A DNA stretch of 64,000 bases, from positions 22,661 to 86,660 of the forward strand of contig CBDAVS010000002.1 of NCBI GenBank assembly GCA_965201085.1. Direction: 5' to 3'. The DNA comes from JAPOUP01 sp965201085 (GTDB lineage Bacteria; Pseudomonadota; Alphaproteobacteria; Rhodobacterales; Rhodobacteraceae). The notes beneath the pieces were generated by a model. The model made no database searches, was not told the DNA's origin, and saw only the letters and a list, made by a program, of their open reading frames with translations. Numbering within the stretch: position 1 is the first letter of the stretch; every line of letters begins with the position of its first letter. A program made the position numbers and the translations under genes. Positions 25,590 to 34,549 of the stretch are shown piece by piece.

Positions 25590-27084
25590 TAGTATCCGCC
25601 AGAAAACTGCCAAAGTGCGATTTTTTCGCGGTAAATGACGGAATTCGCCTTGCGAAAAATCACCGGATATGGCGGTCAGAGGGCGATTTCACCACCATAT
25701 ACCGCGGAATCCGGTAATCCTCCCCTTCAGGAGGCCCCCATGCGCAAGGTCCACGAACTCCAGCGGAGGCCCGGCGCCTCGACATCACGAGGATCAGGCC
25801 GACCGTGAAATCGAGGGACGACATCCCGGCGATCCTGATCGGCCTCCAGGACCCCTTCAGCGACGAAGGGACCCGAAAGCGGCTGTCCGGGCTTCCGGGT
25901 TGGCTGGTGCTTCCCGGAAAGAACCGCCGCGTCGGCGGGCCGGGGATGGAACCGTTGACCATCCTGGTGCTGGGGGTCGTAGCAGGATCCCGGGTGCGGT
26001 TTCCACCGGCTTCGGGAACCGGTGAACCAGCACATCCCGATCCGGCGAAGGTCGGAGGCCGGGCCACGGATCATGGGACGTGGACGGATACGGATACCGG
26101 CGGCTGGTTGACAGCGTGTCGCTCCCCTCGCCGGAGCTTCCCGCCGAGGTCGGAAGGATGGTCGTGGAGAGGGGCCACAGGGTGGCCGGAAAAAAAGCCT
26201 GGCGCCGCGTCGCGCGGCCGCCGTCATTCCTTCGTGGCCGGGACCGACGTGCATCATCCGACCGACCGCAGCCTGCCGATGGACGCGGCGCGGTGCATGG
26301 TCCGGGACGTGTCCCGGGCCTGCGGGGGGCCTGGGCCGCTCCGGCTGGCGCTGAAGCTGGCGGACAGGGCGGAGGCCAGCTGCGCGGAGATCGACGGCAG
26401 GTTGGGTATCCCGGGCCCATCGGACAGTATCCGGGGCTTCATCGGCCATGTCAGGCATCGGTCGGACCTGATAGGACGGCGGATCCTGAAGGGCGGGACG
26501 ATCCCGCACCGCGGGAAGGTGCACCCGATATCCGGGCCGCACACCCGCTGGATATCGAAGGGAAAGGCCGGGGTCCCGGTGGAGCCCGGCGTTTCGGTCC
26601 GCGTCCCTGAGGACCGGCACCGGTTCATCCTGCACCGTTCCGTCATGTGGGAGGGGAGTGACGTGGACGTGGCGGTCCCCATGGGCGGGTCGGCCATCAA
26701 CAGCCTGGAGCACCGCGGCCTTGACCGGGTGCGGAGCCACGGAAAGGAGGGTTTCGCCGGCGCCGTGGCGCTGGCGGTGCTGGCCGCGAACGTCCACCGC
26801 CCCGGCCTGATGCCGCCGGCGAGGGAGCGCCCCGTGCTCCCCGCCGCCTGATCGGGGCGTCCACCGATGAACCGGCCCATGGAAGGCCCCGCCGCTGCGG
26901 GGCCCGCACCGGCGTGCCCGCGGGCCGGCGGAGGACCGGATGTTCACCATATGTTCCCGCCAGCGGCCGTCCCGTCGAAGCCACCTAGCGGCGCCCCGAC
27001 GGGCCCGGCCACGGTCCCGTGAAGCCGGAATCCGTCGGATTCGGCCCGATCCCCGGAAAACACGGGGTTTTCTGACAGACACTA
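25590..27084 (+). mobile_element. ISNCY-family element N4 (internally deleted)
   Basis: The left end TAGTATCCGCCAGAAAAC is at 25590, the right end TTTTCTGACAGACACTA at 27084. About 1.5 kb, shorter than N1 and N5 because of internal deletions. It is inserted within 14 bp of an IS5 end fragment. Confidence 0.75.
25740..26851 (+). pseudogene. ISNCY transposase relic (N4) with in-frame internal deletion
   Basis: Starts MRKVHELQRRPG at 25740; the frame changes near 25780 to RSRDDIPAILIGLQD. A 348-residue open frame (25805-26851) joins several blocks but passes through out-of-frame sequence between VLGVVAG and KPGAASRGRRHSFV. Near 26685 the block from VAVPMG to GSAINSLEH has been deleted at a short GGCGGG match. 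This removes the stretch containing FPDLSVVS and RKGRLSK but restores a single frame to the C-terminus. It looks unlikely to be active. Confidence 0.6.
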
Positions 27085-27132
27085 TCATATTTCGGCAGTG
27101 ACGGTAATCTTCTCCATCTGTGCTTTATTGAT

Positions 27133-28491
27133 GCCCCCGTGCCGGTTTGAAGTGCAACACTTCGGGTGGTGGGAAGCCGCGCCGTGGGCGCAGGATATTG
27201 CGAATCGGCCGGATAGCGGCGACAGTCCCTGTGCGCGGGATAGGAGAGTGTCATGCCCGAGGGCTACCGCCATCTGACCTTCGACGGGAGATGCCAGATT
27301 TACGCGCTGGGGAAAAGCGGACTTTCGAACGGAGCCGTCGCGAGGCGGCTGGGGCGCGCCCCGTCCACGGTATCGCGGGAGCTCCGGCGCAACGCCGGCG
27401 GTCGGGGCTACCGCCACAGGCAGGCGCAGAGGAAGGCCACCGAGCGCCGGAGCGATGCCTCTTCGGTTCCGCGGAAGCTGACGGAGGAGCGTCGGGAGCG
27501 GGTCGTGGCGAAGCTTGCGGAGGGCTGGAGCCCGGAACGGGTCCCGGGCCGCCTCCGGCTGGAGGATCCGGAGATGGTGGGCAGGCGGCGGATATACGAC
27601 CTGGTCAGGGCCGACCGGCGGGACGGCGGAACGCTCTGGACGCACCTGCGGCGGCGGGGAAAGAAGCCGAACCGGCAGGGTGGCCGCCACGCGGGCCGGG
27701 GCCACATCCCGGGCCGGAGGGACATCCCGGAACGCCCGGAGACCGTCGGGGAGAAGGCCCGGACCGGCGACTGGGAGGCGGATACCGTGATCGGCGGGGC
27801 CCACAGGGGGGCGGTGGTGTCGCTCGTGGACCGCGCGTCGAAATTCACGCTTCTCCGGAGGGTTGGCAGGAAGAAGGCGAAGAAGGTCCGGAGGGCGATG
27901 GTCCGCATGCTCCGGTCCACCGGCATCCCGGTGCACACGGTCACGGCGGACAACGGCAGGGAGTTCGCGGAGCACGCGAAGGTGGCGAAAGCGCTCGGTG
28001 CGGACTTCTTCCTCCCGACGCCCTACCACTCGTGGGAGCGCGGTCTGAACGAGCGTACCAACGGGCTGCTGCGTCAGTATCTTCCGAAGGGAACGGATCT
28101 GCGTCAGGTCACGGACGCGCGGGTCAGGGAGGTCCAGGACATCCTGAACGCGCGTCCGCGCAAAGCGCCCGGCTACCTGACGCCGGCCGAGGCGATCGGC
28201 CTGGCGCAGCCTCCCTGAGGCGCCTGGACCTGTCGGCTGGCGGGAGGAAAGGACCATACCGGCGGGACCGTCCGGGTTTCGGTCGGGCTCCGCCCTCCCT
28301 TGCCCGGGCGGTCCCGCCGCGGAGCCTTGCGGCCGGCGGAAGGCCCGGATACGCTCGGATCCGAAGGGACAGCCGCCGCATTCCACGCGGAATCCGGACC
28401 CCTGGCCGGAAAATCCTTCAATCCCGGCCCGCCCGGGCTTCGCCCTCGCTCCGGGGGTGGCCGGGATTGCACTTCAGACTGGCACTGGGGC
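27133..28491 (+). mobile_element. IS30-family element 2, full length
   Basis: About 1.36 kb with 20-bp imperfect inverted repeats: GCCCCCGTGCCGGTTTGAAG at 27133 and, complement of the right end, GCCCCAGTGCCAGTCTGAAG ending at 28491. It contains one uninterrupted transposase. A 48-bp stretch of host DNA (27085-27132) separates it from ISNCY N4. Its right end overlaps the displaced end of the GntR gene. It is the best reference copy for the four decayed IS30 relatives in this window. Confidence 0.85.
27253..28218 (+). CDS. IS30-family transposase, apparently intact
   Basis: 321 residues from ATG 27253 behind GGAGAG. The N-terminal helix-turn-helix is visible in MPEGYRHLTFDGRCQIYALG and RRLGRAPSTVSRELRRN. 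A second DNA-binding region is EGWSPERVPGRLRLE. The DDE residues are in RTGDWEADTVIGG, VTADNGREF and GLNERTNGLLRQYLPK. The length and motif spacing are normal for IS30. No stop or shift is seen, so this copy may mobilise the degenerate relatives if their ends still function. Confidence 0.88.
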   Translation: MPEGYRHLTFDGRCQIYALGKSGLSNGAVARRLGRAPSTVSRELRRNAGGRGYRHRQAQRKATERRSDASSVPRKLTEERRERVVAKLAEGWSPERVPGRLRLEDPEMVGRRRIYDLVRADRRDGGTLWTHLRRRGKKPNRQGGRHAGRGHIPGRRDIPERPETVGEKARTGDWEADTVIGGAHRGAVVSLVDRASKFTLLRRVGRKKAKKVRRAMVRMLRSTGIPVHTVTADNGREFAEHAKVAKALGADFFLPTPYHSWERGLNERTNGLLRQYLPKGTDLRQVTDARVREVQDILNARPRKAPGYLTPAEAIGLAQPP

Positions 28492-29289
28492 TGCGATATA
28501 CCAAAGCCTTCGGGAGCGATTGGTGTCAGCGTGACTGATATTTACCCGTTCGCGACCAGAGATGGAGTGGTAAAATGAGGGATGGACGTGCGACGGTCCT
28601 ACACCGCACAGGGCCTGGGTGTCCGCGCTACGGCTACTGGAAGACGGCCAATGTATGATCCAGTCCCGTTGAATATGATCGCGAAGCTCACTTTCCGCTC
28701 TATCGACATCTCTGGATAGCGCCGCCTTGAACATTCGGCAGTGCTCCTGGACCGCGTCATCGCCACGGTAGGTGAGAACCAGCATCTGGTATCTAAGGTA
28801 CTTGTCATAAAGTACCGAATGGAGAGACAGAAGATTCTGAGAACCGCATGCCTTGATCAACGCCAAGTGAAACTCCCGGTCGCAACGCTTCCAGTCTTCC
28901 TTGATCCTGTCGTCGCCTGATAGCATTCTCTGTTCCATTACGTGAAGCTTGTGATGCGCGGCCACCAAGTTCCCTTCCCAGTCCGTGTCTCCATTTGTCA
29001 CGGACAGCCGAAAAGCGTGGCATTCAAGAAGAATCCGAAGATTGGCGATTTCGGTCAGGTCATCGCGGGACGTAGCCGTGACGAAGAAGCCCCTTTGGTC
29101 GAGCGCCGCGGCAAAACCCTCGCTCGCAAGGCGATTCAAGGTTTCCCGAAGCGTGGACATGCTGGCGCCATAACGCGTGCGCAGGTCGTCCAGTTTCAGC
29201 TTGCTGCCGGGCTCCAGATCGCCAAAGATGATGTCTCGCTTTATGCTTTGGTAGGTTGACGCACCGATGATGTTCAAAGATTTGGCCAT
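28474..29289 (-). CDS. GntR-family regulator (FCD type), C-terminus frameshifted
   Basis: Starts MAKSLNIIGASTYQSIKRDI. The winged-helix domain (LRTRYGASMSTLRETLNRLA) occupies residues 1-70. An all-helical ligand-binding FCD domain follows (ILLECHAFRLSV, DREFHLALIKACGS, HCRMFKAALSRDVDRAESEL). Near 28666 one G seems to be lost. Restoring it gives a short natural tail GLDHTLAVFQ and a TAG at 28634-28636. As written the protein instead runs on to 28474, ending inside the IS30 end. Most of both domains is intact, so function is possible. It is the likely regulator of the adjacent oxidoreductase and TRAP genes. Confidence 0.75.
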   Translation of the reverse strand: MAKSLNIIGASTYQSIKRDIIFGDLEPGSKLKLDDLRTRYGASMSTLRETLNRLASEGFAAALDQRGFFVTATSRDDLTEIANLRILLECHAFRLSVTNGDTDWEGNLVAAHHKLHVMEQRMLSGDDRIKEDWKRCDREFHLALIKACGSQNLLSLHSVLYDKYLRYQMLVLTYRGDDAVQEHCRMFKAALSRDVDRAESELRDHIQRDWIIHWPSSSSRSADTQALCGVGPSHVHPSFYHSISGRERVNISHADTNRSRRLWYIAAPVPV

Positions 29290-30065
29290 GGTTGAGATCA
29301 GATCATCCTTGATTTTCCGGAAAGTTCCCGCCGCAGCAGTGGTGTCGCGGCATTCGTCCGGTCGCTGTCAGCCGGTGTGAGCCGCATCCGCCCGGGGCTG
29401 GTCGCCTGCATGCACCGCGCCGGCTTGATGGCCGAACTATCCGTGCGGTTGAAACTGCCATGAGCAGGCCGTCCCGTTCACTCCGCAGGCGCTGTGCCAG
29501 CGAAACCCGCCGTTTCGGCTTTGCCTGTTTGATCCCGGACGATGCATTGGTCTGTCCAGTGTTCCGTGGCGCAAGTCTCGCGTGATTTGCAGCCGAAACC
29601 GCTCTGGAGCGTTTCCTGTTCCGGATGTAGGTCAGGGCCCAGCGAGTTCCAGTAGGTTCGGCGGAAATCCCGCCATCCGCGGCGGCGATTCTTCACCGGC
29701 GTAGTGGACCCGCCGGCCTCCGGCGGCGGAAACGGATTAATGCGCGGCATCAAGGGTGCCTTGGCCCCGCGCCGGTTCGGGGTGCCGAGCGGTTCCGCGC
29801 GCCGGCTCTCCGTCTGGAAGAATGTTCGCTTGCGCATGAGCTTATATTTACGTTGCCTGCCCGTTCTGATTTTTCGACCGGCCTGCATGGATAGATTGAA
29901 CATGTCAGCGGAGGTCAAATTGGCGATAGTGGATTTAAGCTACAGTCCGAGAGGAACTTCTTCAAGCAAAAATATCCTAAATTATTTAAGGTATAAGACG
30001 TTCTTGAGTGAAATGCCGAACGTTGTTACGCCACGGGGAACCATTTTCAGCTTGGGTGCGAAGCA
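29290..30065. other. Long intergenic region between GntR gene and dehydrogenase
   Basis: 29330-29830 is GC-rich and holds no frame with a ribosome-binding site or recognisable motif; it may be an old IS remnant. 29930-30010 is AT-rich (AATATCCTAAATTATTTAAGG) and looks like the promoter of the gene at 30066. I could not identify a clear operator. Confidence 0.3.
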
Positions 30066-31130
30066 ATGGCGGCGGAAAATAGGATTGCGGTCGTCGGATA
30101 TGGGTCGATCGGGCGACGCCACGCCAAGGTCATTCGCCAAACTCCGGGCGTCACTCTGGCCGGGGTCGTGGAACCGAACCGTGCCAGTGGAGAATCGGCG
30201 CACCATATCGGCGTACCGGTATTCGACAGCCTTGGCGAACTGTTTGCGGGACAGCGGCCCGATGGAGTCGTTCTCGCCACGCCAACGCCGCTTCATGTTG
30301 AACAGGGTCTGGAATGTGTCACGCGCCGATGCCCGGTTCTGATCGAAAAGCCTATATCCGTCACGGCGGCTGATGCCGTTGCGGTGACGGATGCCGCAGC
30401 CGCGGCGGAAGTTCCCCTGCTGGTTGGCCATCATCGGAGGCATAGTGGGATGGTTCAGGCCGCGAAACAGTCGCTGGATGCTGGCGACATTGGTGAAATC
30501 CGTTCGGTTCAGGCAACCTGCTGGTTTTTCAAGCCCGACCGCTATTTCGATGAGGCACCCTGGCGAAAATGCAGAGGCGCCGGACCTATATCCGTCAATC
30601 TTGTCCACGACGTTGACCTTCTGAGGCATTTCTGCGGAGAGGTTTCAATGGTTCAGGCTGTGGCCCTTCCATCCCAAAGGGGCTTTGAGAACGAGGATTT
30701 GGCGACCGCGGTTCTGACGTTTCGCTCAGGAACCGTGGCTTCGATTTCGGTCTCCGACAGCATCGTCGCCCCTTGGAGCTGGGAACTGACGGCAAGAGAG
30801 AATCCTGCCTATCCCGCGACATCAGAGAGCTGCTACCTGATCGGTGGTTCCCGCGGCGCGATGTCCCTTCCTGACCTGCGCCTATGGCGTCATGGTGGGG
30901 AGCCTGACTGGTGGACCCCCATCTCCGCCATGTCGCTGACCTGCGGCTTTCAGGATCCTCTCGTTACACAGATGCTTCACTTCTCGGAGGTCATTGACGG
31001 TAAGGCAACGCCGATGGTCTCTGGAACGGAAGGGATACGGTCTCTGGAAGTCGTTGAAGCAATTAAAATTTCCGCTGCGAGCGGGCGAACGGTTGAACTG
31101 GACGCGGAAGACATTTCGGGCCGGGGTTGA
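30066..31130 (+). CDS. Gfo/Idh/MocA-family NAD(P)-dependent oxidoreductase
   Basis: 354 residues starting MAAENRIAVVGYGSIGRRHAK, with the Rossmann GxGxxG at about residues 11-16. The catalytic-lysine block EKP is in VLIEKPISVTAADA, followed by GHHRRHSGMVQAAKQSL and a C-terminal alpha/beta domain (NLVHDVDLLRHFCGE). Members oxidise or reduce sugars, cyclitols and related hydroxy compounds. The last residues (AEDISGRG and the stop) are already IS30 sequence, so the native end is lost or nearly so. It is divergent from the GntR regulator and upstream of the TRAP genes, suggesting a joint catabolic role. Confidence 0.82.
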   Translation: MAAENRIAVVGYGSIGRRHAKVIRQTPGVTLAGVVEPNRASGESAHHIGVPVFDSLGELFAGQRPDGVVLATPTPLHVEQGLECVTRRCPVLIEKPISVTAADAVAVTDAAAAAEVPLLVGHHRRHSGMVQAAKQSLDAGDIGEIRSVQATCWFFKPDRYFDEAPWRKCRGAGPISVNLVHDVDLLRHFCGEVSMVQAVALPSQRGFENEDLATAVLTFRSGTVASISVSDSIVAPWSWELTARENPAYPATSESCYLIGGSRGAMSLPDLRLWRHGGEPDWWTPISAMSLTCGFQDPLVTQMLHFSEVIDGKATPMVSGTEGIRSLEVVEAIKISAASGRTVELDAEDISGRG

Positions 31131-32876
31131 AGGTTTTTCCGGCCAGGGGCCCGGATTCCACGCGGAATGCGGCGGCTGTCCCTTTGAACCGGAGCGTAAC
31201 CGGGCCTCCCTGTGGCCGCAGGGCCCCGCGGACGGACGCGCTGGAAAATCTCCCCGTCCCCGCCGTTCGACGGGGCGGGGCGCCTCGGGGAGGCCGTGCC
31301 CGGGTCTCCGCAGGCGCTAGGTGGACGAGGACCCTGCGGGGACGCGCGTTCAGGATGTCCCGGACCCGCTTCACACGGGCGTCCGTGACCTGCCGCGGAT
31401 CCGTGCCCTTCGGCAGGCACCGGGGCGGCGGCCCTTCGGTGTGCCCGTTGAGCCCACGCTCCCGGGAACGGTAGGGCGCCGCGAGGAAGAGGTCCGCCCC
31501 GAGCGCCTTCGCCACCTTCGCGCGCTCCGCCAACTCCCTGTCGCTGTCCGCCGTGGCCGTGCGCACCCTGGCGCCGGGCCCCCCGGGAGATCGGTCATCG
31601 CCTTTCCGGCAGCCTCCGCCCTCTTTCGGTCAACCCGCTGGAGAGGCGTGGGTTCCGGGCATCCGCCAACGGGCGAAACCACCGCGCCGCCGGTGCCCCC
31701 GCCGATCACCGTGCCGGCCTCCCGGTCGCCGGTCCGCGCCCTGTCCCCGACCTCATCCGGGCGCCCGGAGATGTCCCTCCTGCCCGGGATGTGGCCCCGG
31801 CCGGCGTGGCGCCCCCTTTCCGGTCCGGCCTCTTTCCGCGGCGGCGGAGGCTGGTCCACAGCGCTCCGCCGTCCCCGCGGTCCGCCCGGACGCCGCCGTA
31901 TAGCCGCCGCCCGCCGACCATGCCGGGGCCCTCCAGCCGGGGGCGGCCCGGGCTCCGGCCCCCTCCGGCTTCGCCACCACCTTCTCCCGGTGCTCCCCGG
32001 TGGGCTTCCCCGGCGCGCCGAGGCCTTCCTCCGCGCCCGTCTCCGCTTTCCGGGGACGTCGCGGGCCTGTATGGCCCGGTTCGGCCTCCCGGGGTTCCGC
32101 CGGACCTTTTTCGTCCCCGGCGGCGGCCGCCGCGGGTTCGGATGCGGGCCGACGGGGCGCCCCGGATCGATGACGAATGTCCGGATGTCGGGCGCCTGAC
32201 CGTCCGGCGGCCTCACCACGTCCCGGTGGCGGGCGTCTCCGGCCGCTCCCAGGCGGGCGCGGTCAGGTCGGAGACCCGGGCCGCGGTCACGGCGTCGAAG
32301 GCGGGACGTTTTTTCAGGTCACCGGCGGCGCCGGACCCGCCGGCCCCGATCCGCGTCCCCGACCCGGCGTGCGGAACCGGGTCTCCATCGTCCAGCGCCC
32401 GCCGTACCGGTCCGGCAAGGTGGCGGCGAACACGGCGTCGGCCTCCCCCTCCGCAGGGCGCTCAGTGGTCGGGAGCGGCCGGGGCGCTCCCCACGGGCCG
32501 CCGCGCCGTCGGCGACCATTTGGCGGAGCCGAAGCCGGCGGGGACGCCATCGAGGCGTCGAACTCCACGGTCCCCCGGCGCACCGCCTCGCCCGAGACCG
32601 CCCGCGCCTCCACGCGGTCACCCACGCGTCGATGGTGCGCGTGGACGCCACCGCGCTTCGTCAGCACGCCGGGACGCGGCGCGGTCAACGCCTCGCCCCC
32701 GAGGCCCGGAAGATATCCCTCCATCGCCCGACCGCGGTACCGCCCGCCGCCATGATCCCGTTTCATTGGACCCCTCCGCCTGTCTTTCGCCTGTCCCGCC
32801 CGTGTCTCCGCATCGGCGCGGACACTAGTTACACACCCAACCGGAAGTGTTGCACTTCACGCTGGCATGGGGGCAA
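31126..32876 (-). mobile_element. Mosaic of decayed IS30 (copy 5) and IS4-like DNA
   Basis: From 31126 the minus-strand 3' end of an IS30 is read. The transposase relic runs from about 31140 to 32030 in several frames (ATADSDRELAERAKVAKALG, GLNGHTEGPPPRCLPKGTD). From about 32030 to 32480 the sequence follows the IS4-like family (LPDRYGGRWTMETRF). 32480-32830 is GC-rich and unassigned. An IS30 5' end (GTTGCACTTCACGCTGGCA) is at 32851-32869. The simplest reading is an IS30 into which an IS4-like element inserted, followed by deletions. Confidence 0.55.
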
Positions 32877-32886
32877 TAATATTTTG

Positions 32887-32904
32887 CATAGTTTGCGTAC
32901 TATG
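32887..32904. promoter_or_regulatory. Possible operator before dctP
   Basis: The inverted repeat CATAGT-(6)-ACTATG lies 50 bases before the dctP start, in the short AT-rich gap left between the IS30 end and the TRAP genes. Its size and symmetry suit a GntR-type dimer, and a GntR gene lies in the same cluster. No second copy was found before the dehydrogenase. Confidence 0.35.
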
Positions 32905-32953
32905 ACTTAATCATGACCATCCTAGATGAGGATGAACAGAACCGGAGGTTTCC

Positions 32954-33961
32954 ATGATCAACACGTTCACTCGGCGGAATGCAGTATCCGCTTTGCTGGC
33001 GACCGGCCTTGCGGCTGGTGCCTCGTCACCGGCTTTTACCGCAGACATGACCTTTACGCTGGCGACGGCCGGATCCGAGACCGACCAGCGCTCGGTCGCG
33101 ATGGCGGAGGTATTCGCACCGATGGTTGCCGGTTTCGCCGATTACCAGCCCGGATATAACGCGACGCTGTTCGCCCAAGGCACTGAACTCGAAGCGATCA
33201 GCCGCGGCAACCTGACCATGTCCATCGCTTCAGCGCAGGAACTCGCGCAGTTTTTCCCGGAGTTTTCGATCTTCGCGACGGGCTACGTTCATCAGGACGC
33301 GGCGCATCAGGTCCGCGTTTTCAACCACCCGCTGATGGATCCGTTCAAGCAGAAGGTTGAGGACGAGCTGGGGGTGAAGCTTCTTTCGGTCATGTATCTT
33401 GGCCGCCGCCATGTGAACCTGCGTTTCCCGCGCTCGGAAGTCGACGTTCAAACGCCGACTGACCTCTCTGGCATCAACATACGCATGCCCGGCACTGACG
33501 CCTGGCAGTTCCTAGGTGCGGCACTTGGCGCCTCGCCGACGCCTATGGCGTTCACCGAGGTCTACACTGCGCTTGCGACCGGAGCGGTTGACGGACAGGA
33601 CAACCCGCTTCCTACGGTCGTCGATGCCAAATTCTATGAGGTGACCAAGCAGATCGCACTGACATCGCACCTCGTTGACCTGAACTACATCGCATTTTCA
33701 AAGCCGGTCTGGGATGGTCTGACGTCGGACCAGCAGCTTACTGTCCAGCGCGCGGCCGATGCGGCCGCCGCCTATGGCCGTTTGAAGCAGCTGGATAAGG
33801 AGAGCAGTCTCGCTGACTTTATCCGCAGCCAGGGTGTCGAGATCTACACGCCGGATCTGGAAGCTTTCCGTACGCATGTGCAGGCGCAGTATGTGGGTAG
33901 CGAAGCCGCCGCCGCCTGGCCGGAAGGCGTTCTGGAGCAGGTCAACGCGCTGGGCAACTAG
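32954..33961 (+). CDS. dctP: TRAP transporter solute-binding protein (DctP family)
   Basis: 335 residues from ATG 32954 behind GGAGG. The signal sequence (TRRNAVSALLATGLAAGASS, cleavage about residue 30) has a twin-arginine-like start. The mature protein has the DctP layout, including the arginine-containing LGRRHVNLRFPRS (residues 149-161) that contacts the carboxylate and the LSGINIRMPGTDAWQF block, then AFTEVYTALATGAVDGQDNP. It binds an organic acid in the periplasm and delivers it to the DctQM membrane complex. The stop is TAG at 33959-33961. The substrate is probably a carboxylated sugar, cyclitol or shikimate-like acid, judging from neighbours. Confidence 0.92.
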   Translation: MINTFTRRNAVSALLATGLAAGASSPAFTADMTFTLATAGSETDQRSVAMAEVFAPMVAGFADYQPGYNATLFAQGTELEAISRGNLTMSIASAQELAQFFPEFSIFATGYVHQDAAHQVRVFNHPLMDPFKQKVEDELGVKLLSVMYLGRRHVNLRFPRSEVDVQTPTDLSGINIRMPGTDAWQFLGAALGASPTPMAFTEVYTALATGAVDGQDNPLPTVVDAKFYEVTKQIALTSHLVDLNYIAFSKPVWDGLTSDQQLTVQRAADAAAAYGRLKQLDKESSLADFIRSQGVEIYTPDLEAFRTHVQAQYVGSEAAAAWPEGVLEQVNALGN

Positions 33962-33994
33962 GGAAACGGCCGCACTCCGCAGGATGATCATCTC

Positions 33995-34549
33995 ATGAAA
34001 CCCGTTCAGAAATGGTTCATCCGCGGCACCGAGTTCATCGCCGCCAGCATGCTGGCGGCGATGTTCCTGACATTTCTCGCGCAGATCTTTTCCCGATATA
34101 TACTTTTGACGCCTTTCGGCTGGACGCTTGAACTGTGCCTGCTTCTTTGGGTATGGATCGTGTTTTTCGGCTGCGCCTTTCTGGTGCGTGAACGCGATCA
34201 TGTCGCGTTTGACATATTCTATCTGGCCGCCCCGCGGCGCCTCCAGCGGATCCTGGCGCTGATATCATGCGCCGCCATCGTCATTGGAACGGCTTGGGTG
34301 TTCCTTCCCACTTGGGATTACATCGACTGGATGAAAATCCGCAAAACGACGACGGTCAGAAATCCCTTTACCGGTGTGAAGATCCCGCTACGGACGGTCT
34401 TCTCCATCTATGCCGTCTTCATGGCGGCGCTTATGGTCCGCTACGTCTGGCGCTTCGTCGTTGTTCTGAGAAACGGCCCACAGGATGACTCTGAACTTAC
34501 TTCAATCGTCAACGACGCGAATGATGACGGTGGGGGAGACCGGGCATGA
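33995..34549 (+). CDS. dctQ: TRAP transporter small membrane subunit (DctQ family)
   Basis: 184 residues with four predicted membrane helices (starting about residues 11-35, 45-63, 83-105 and 130-150) and the conserved WxLElxxLLWxW-type block (FGWTLELCLLLWVWIVFFGC). It starts 33 bases after dctP. Its 3' end overlaps the start of dctM (ATGA at 34546-34549), typical translational coupling. It bridges the binding protein to the DctM channel. Intact. Confidence 0.9.
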   Translation: MKPVQKWFIRGTEFIAASMLAAMFLTFLAQIFSRYILLTPFGWTLELCLLLWVWIVFFGCAFLVRERDHVAFDIFYLAAPRRLQRILALISCAAIVIGTAWVFLPTWDYIDWMKIRKTTTVRNPFTGVKIPLRTVFSIYAVFMAALMVRYVWRFVVVLRNGPQDDSELTSIVNDANDDGGGDRA

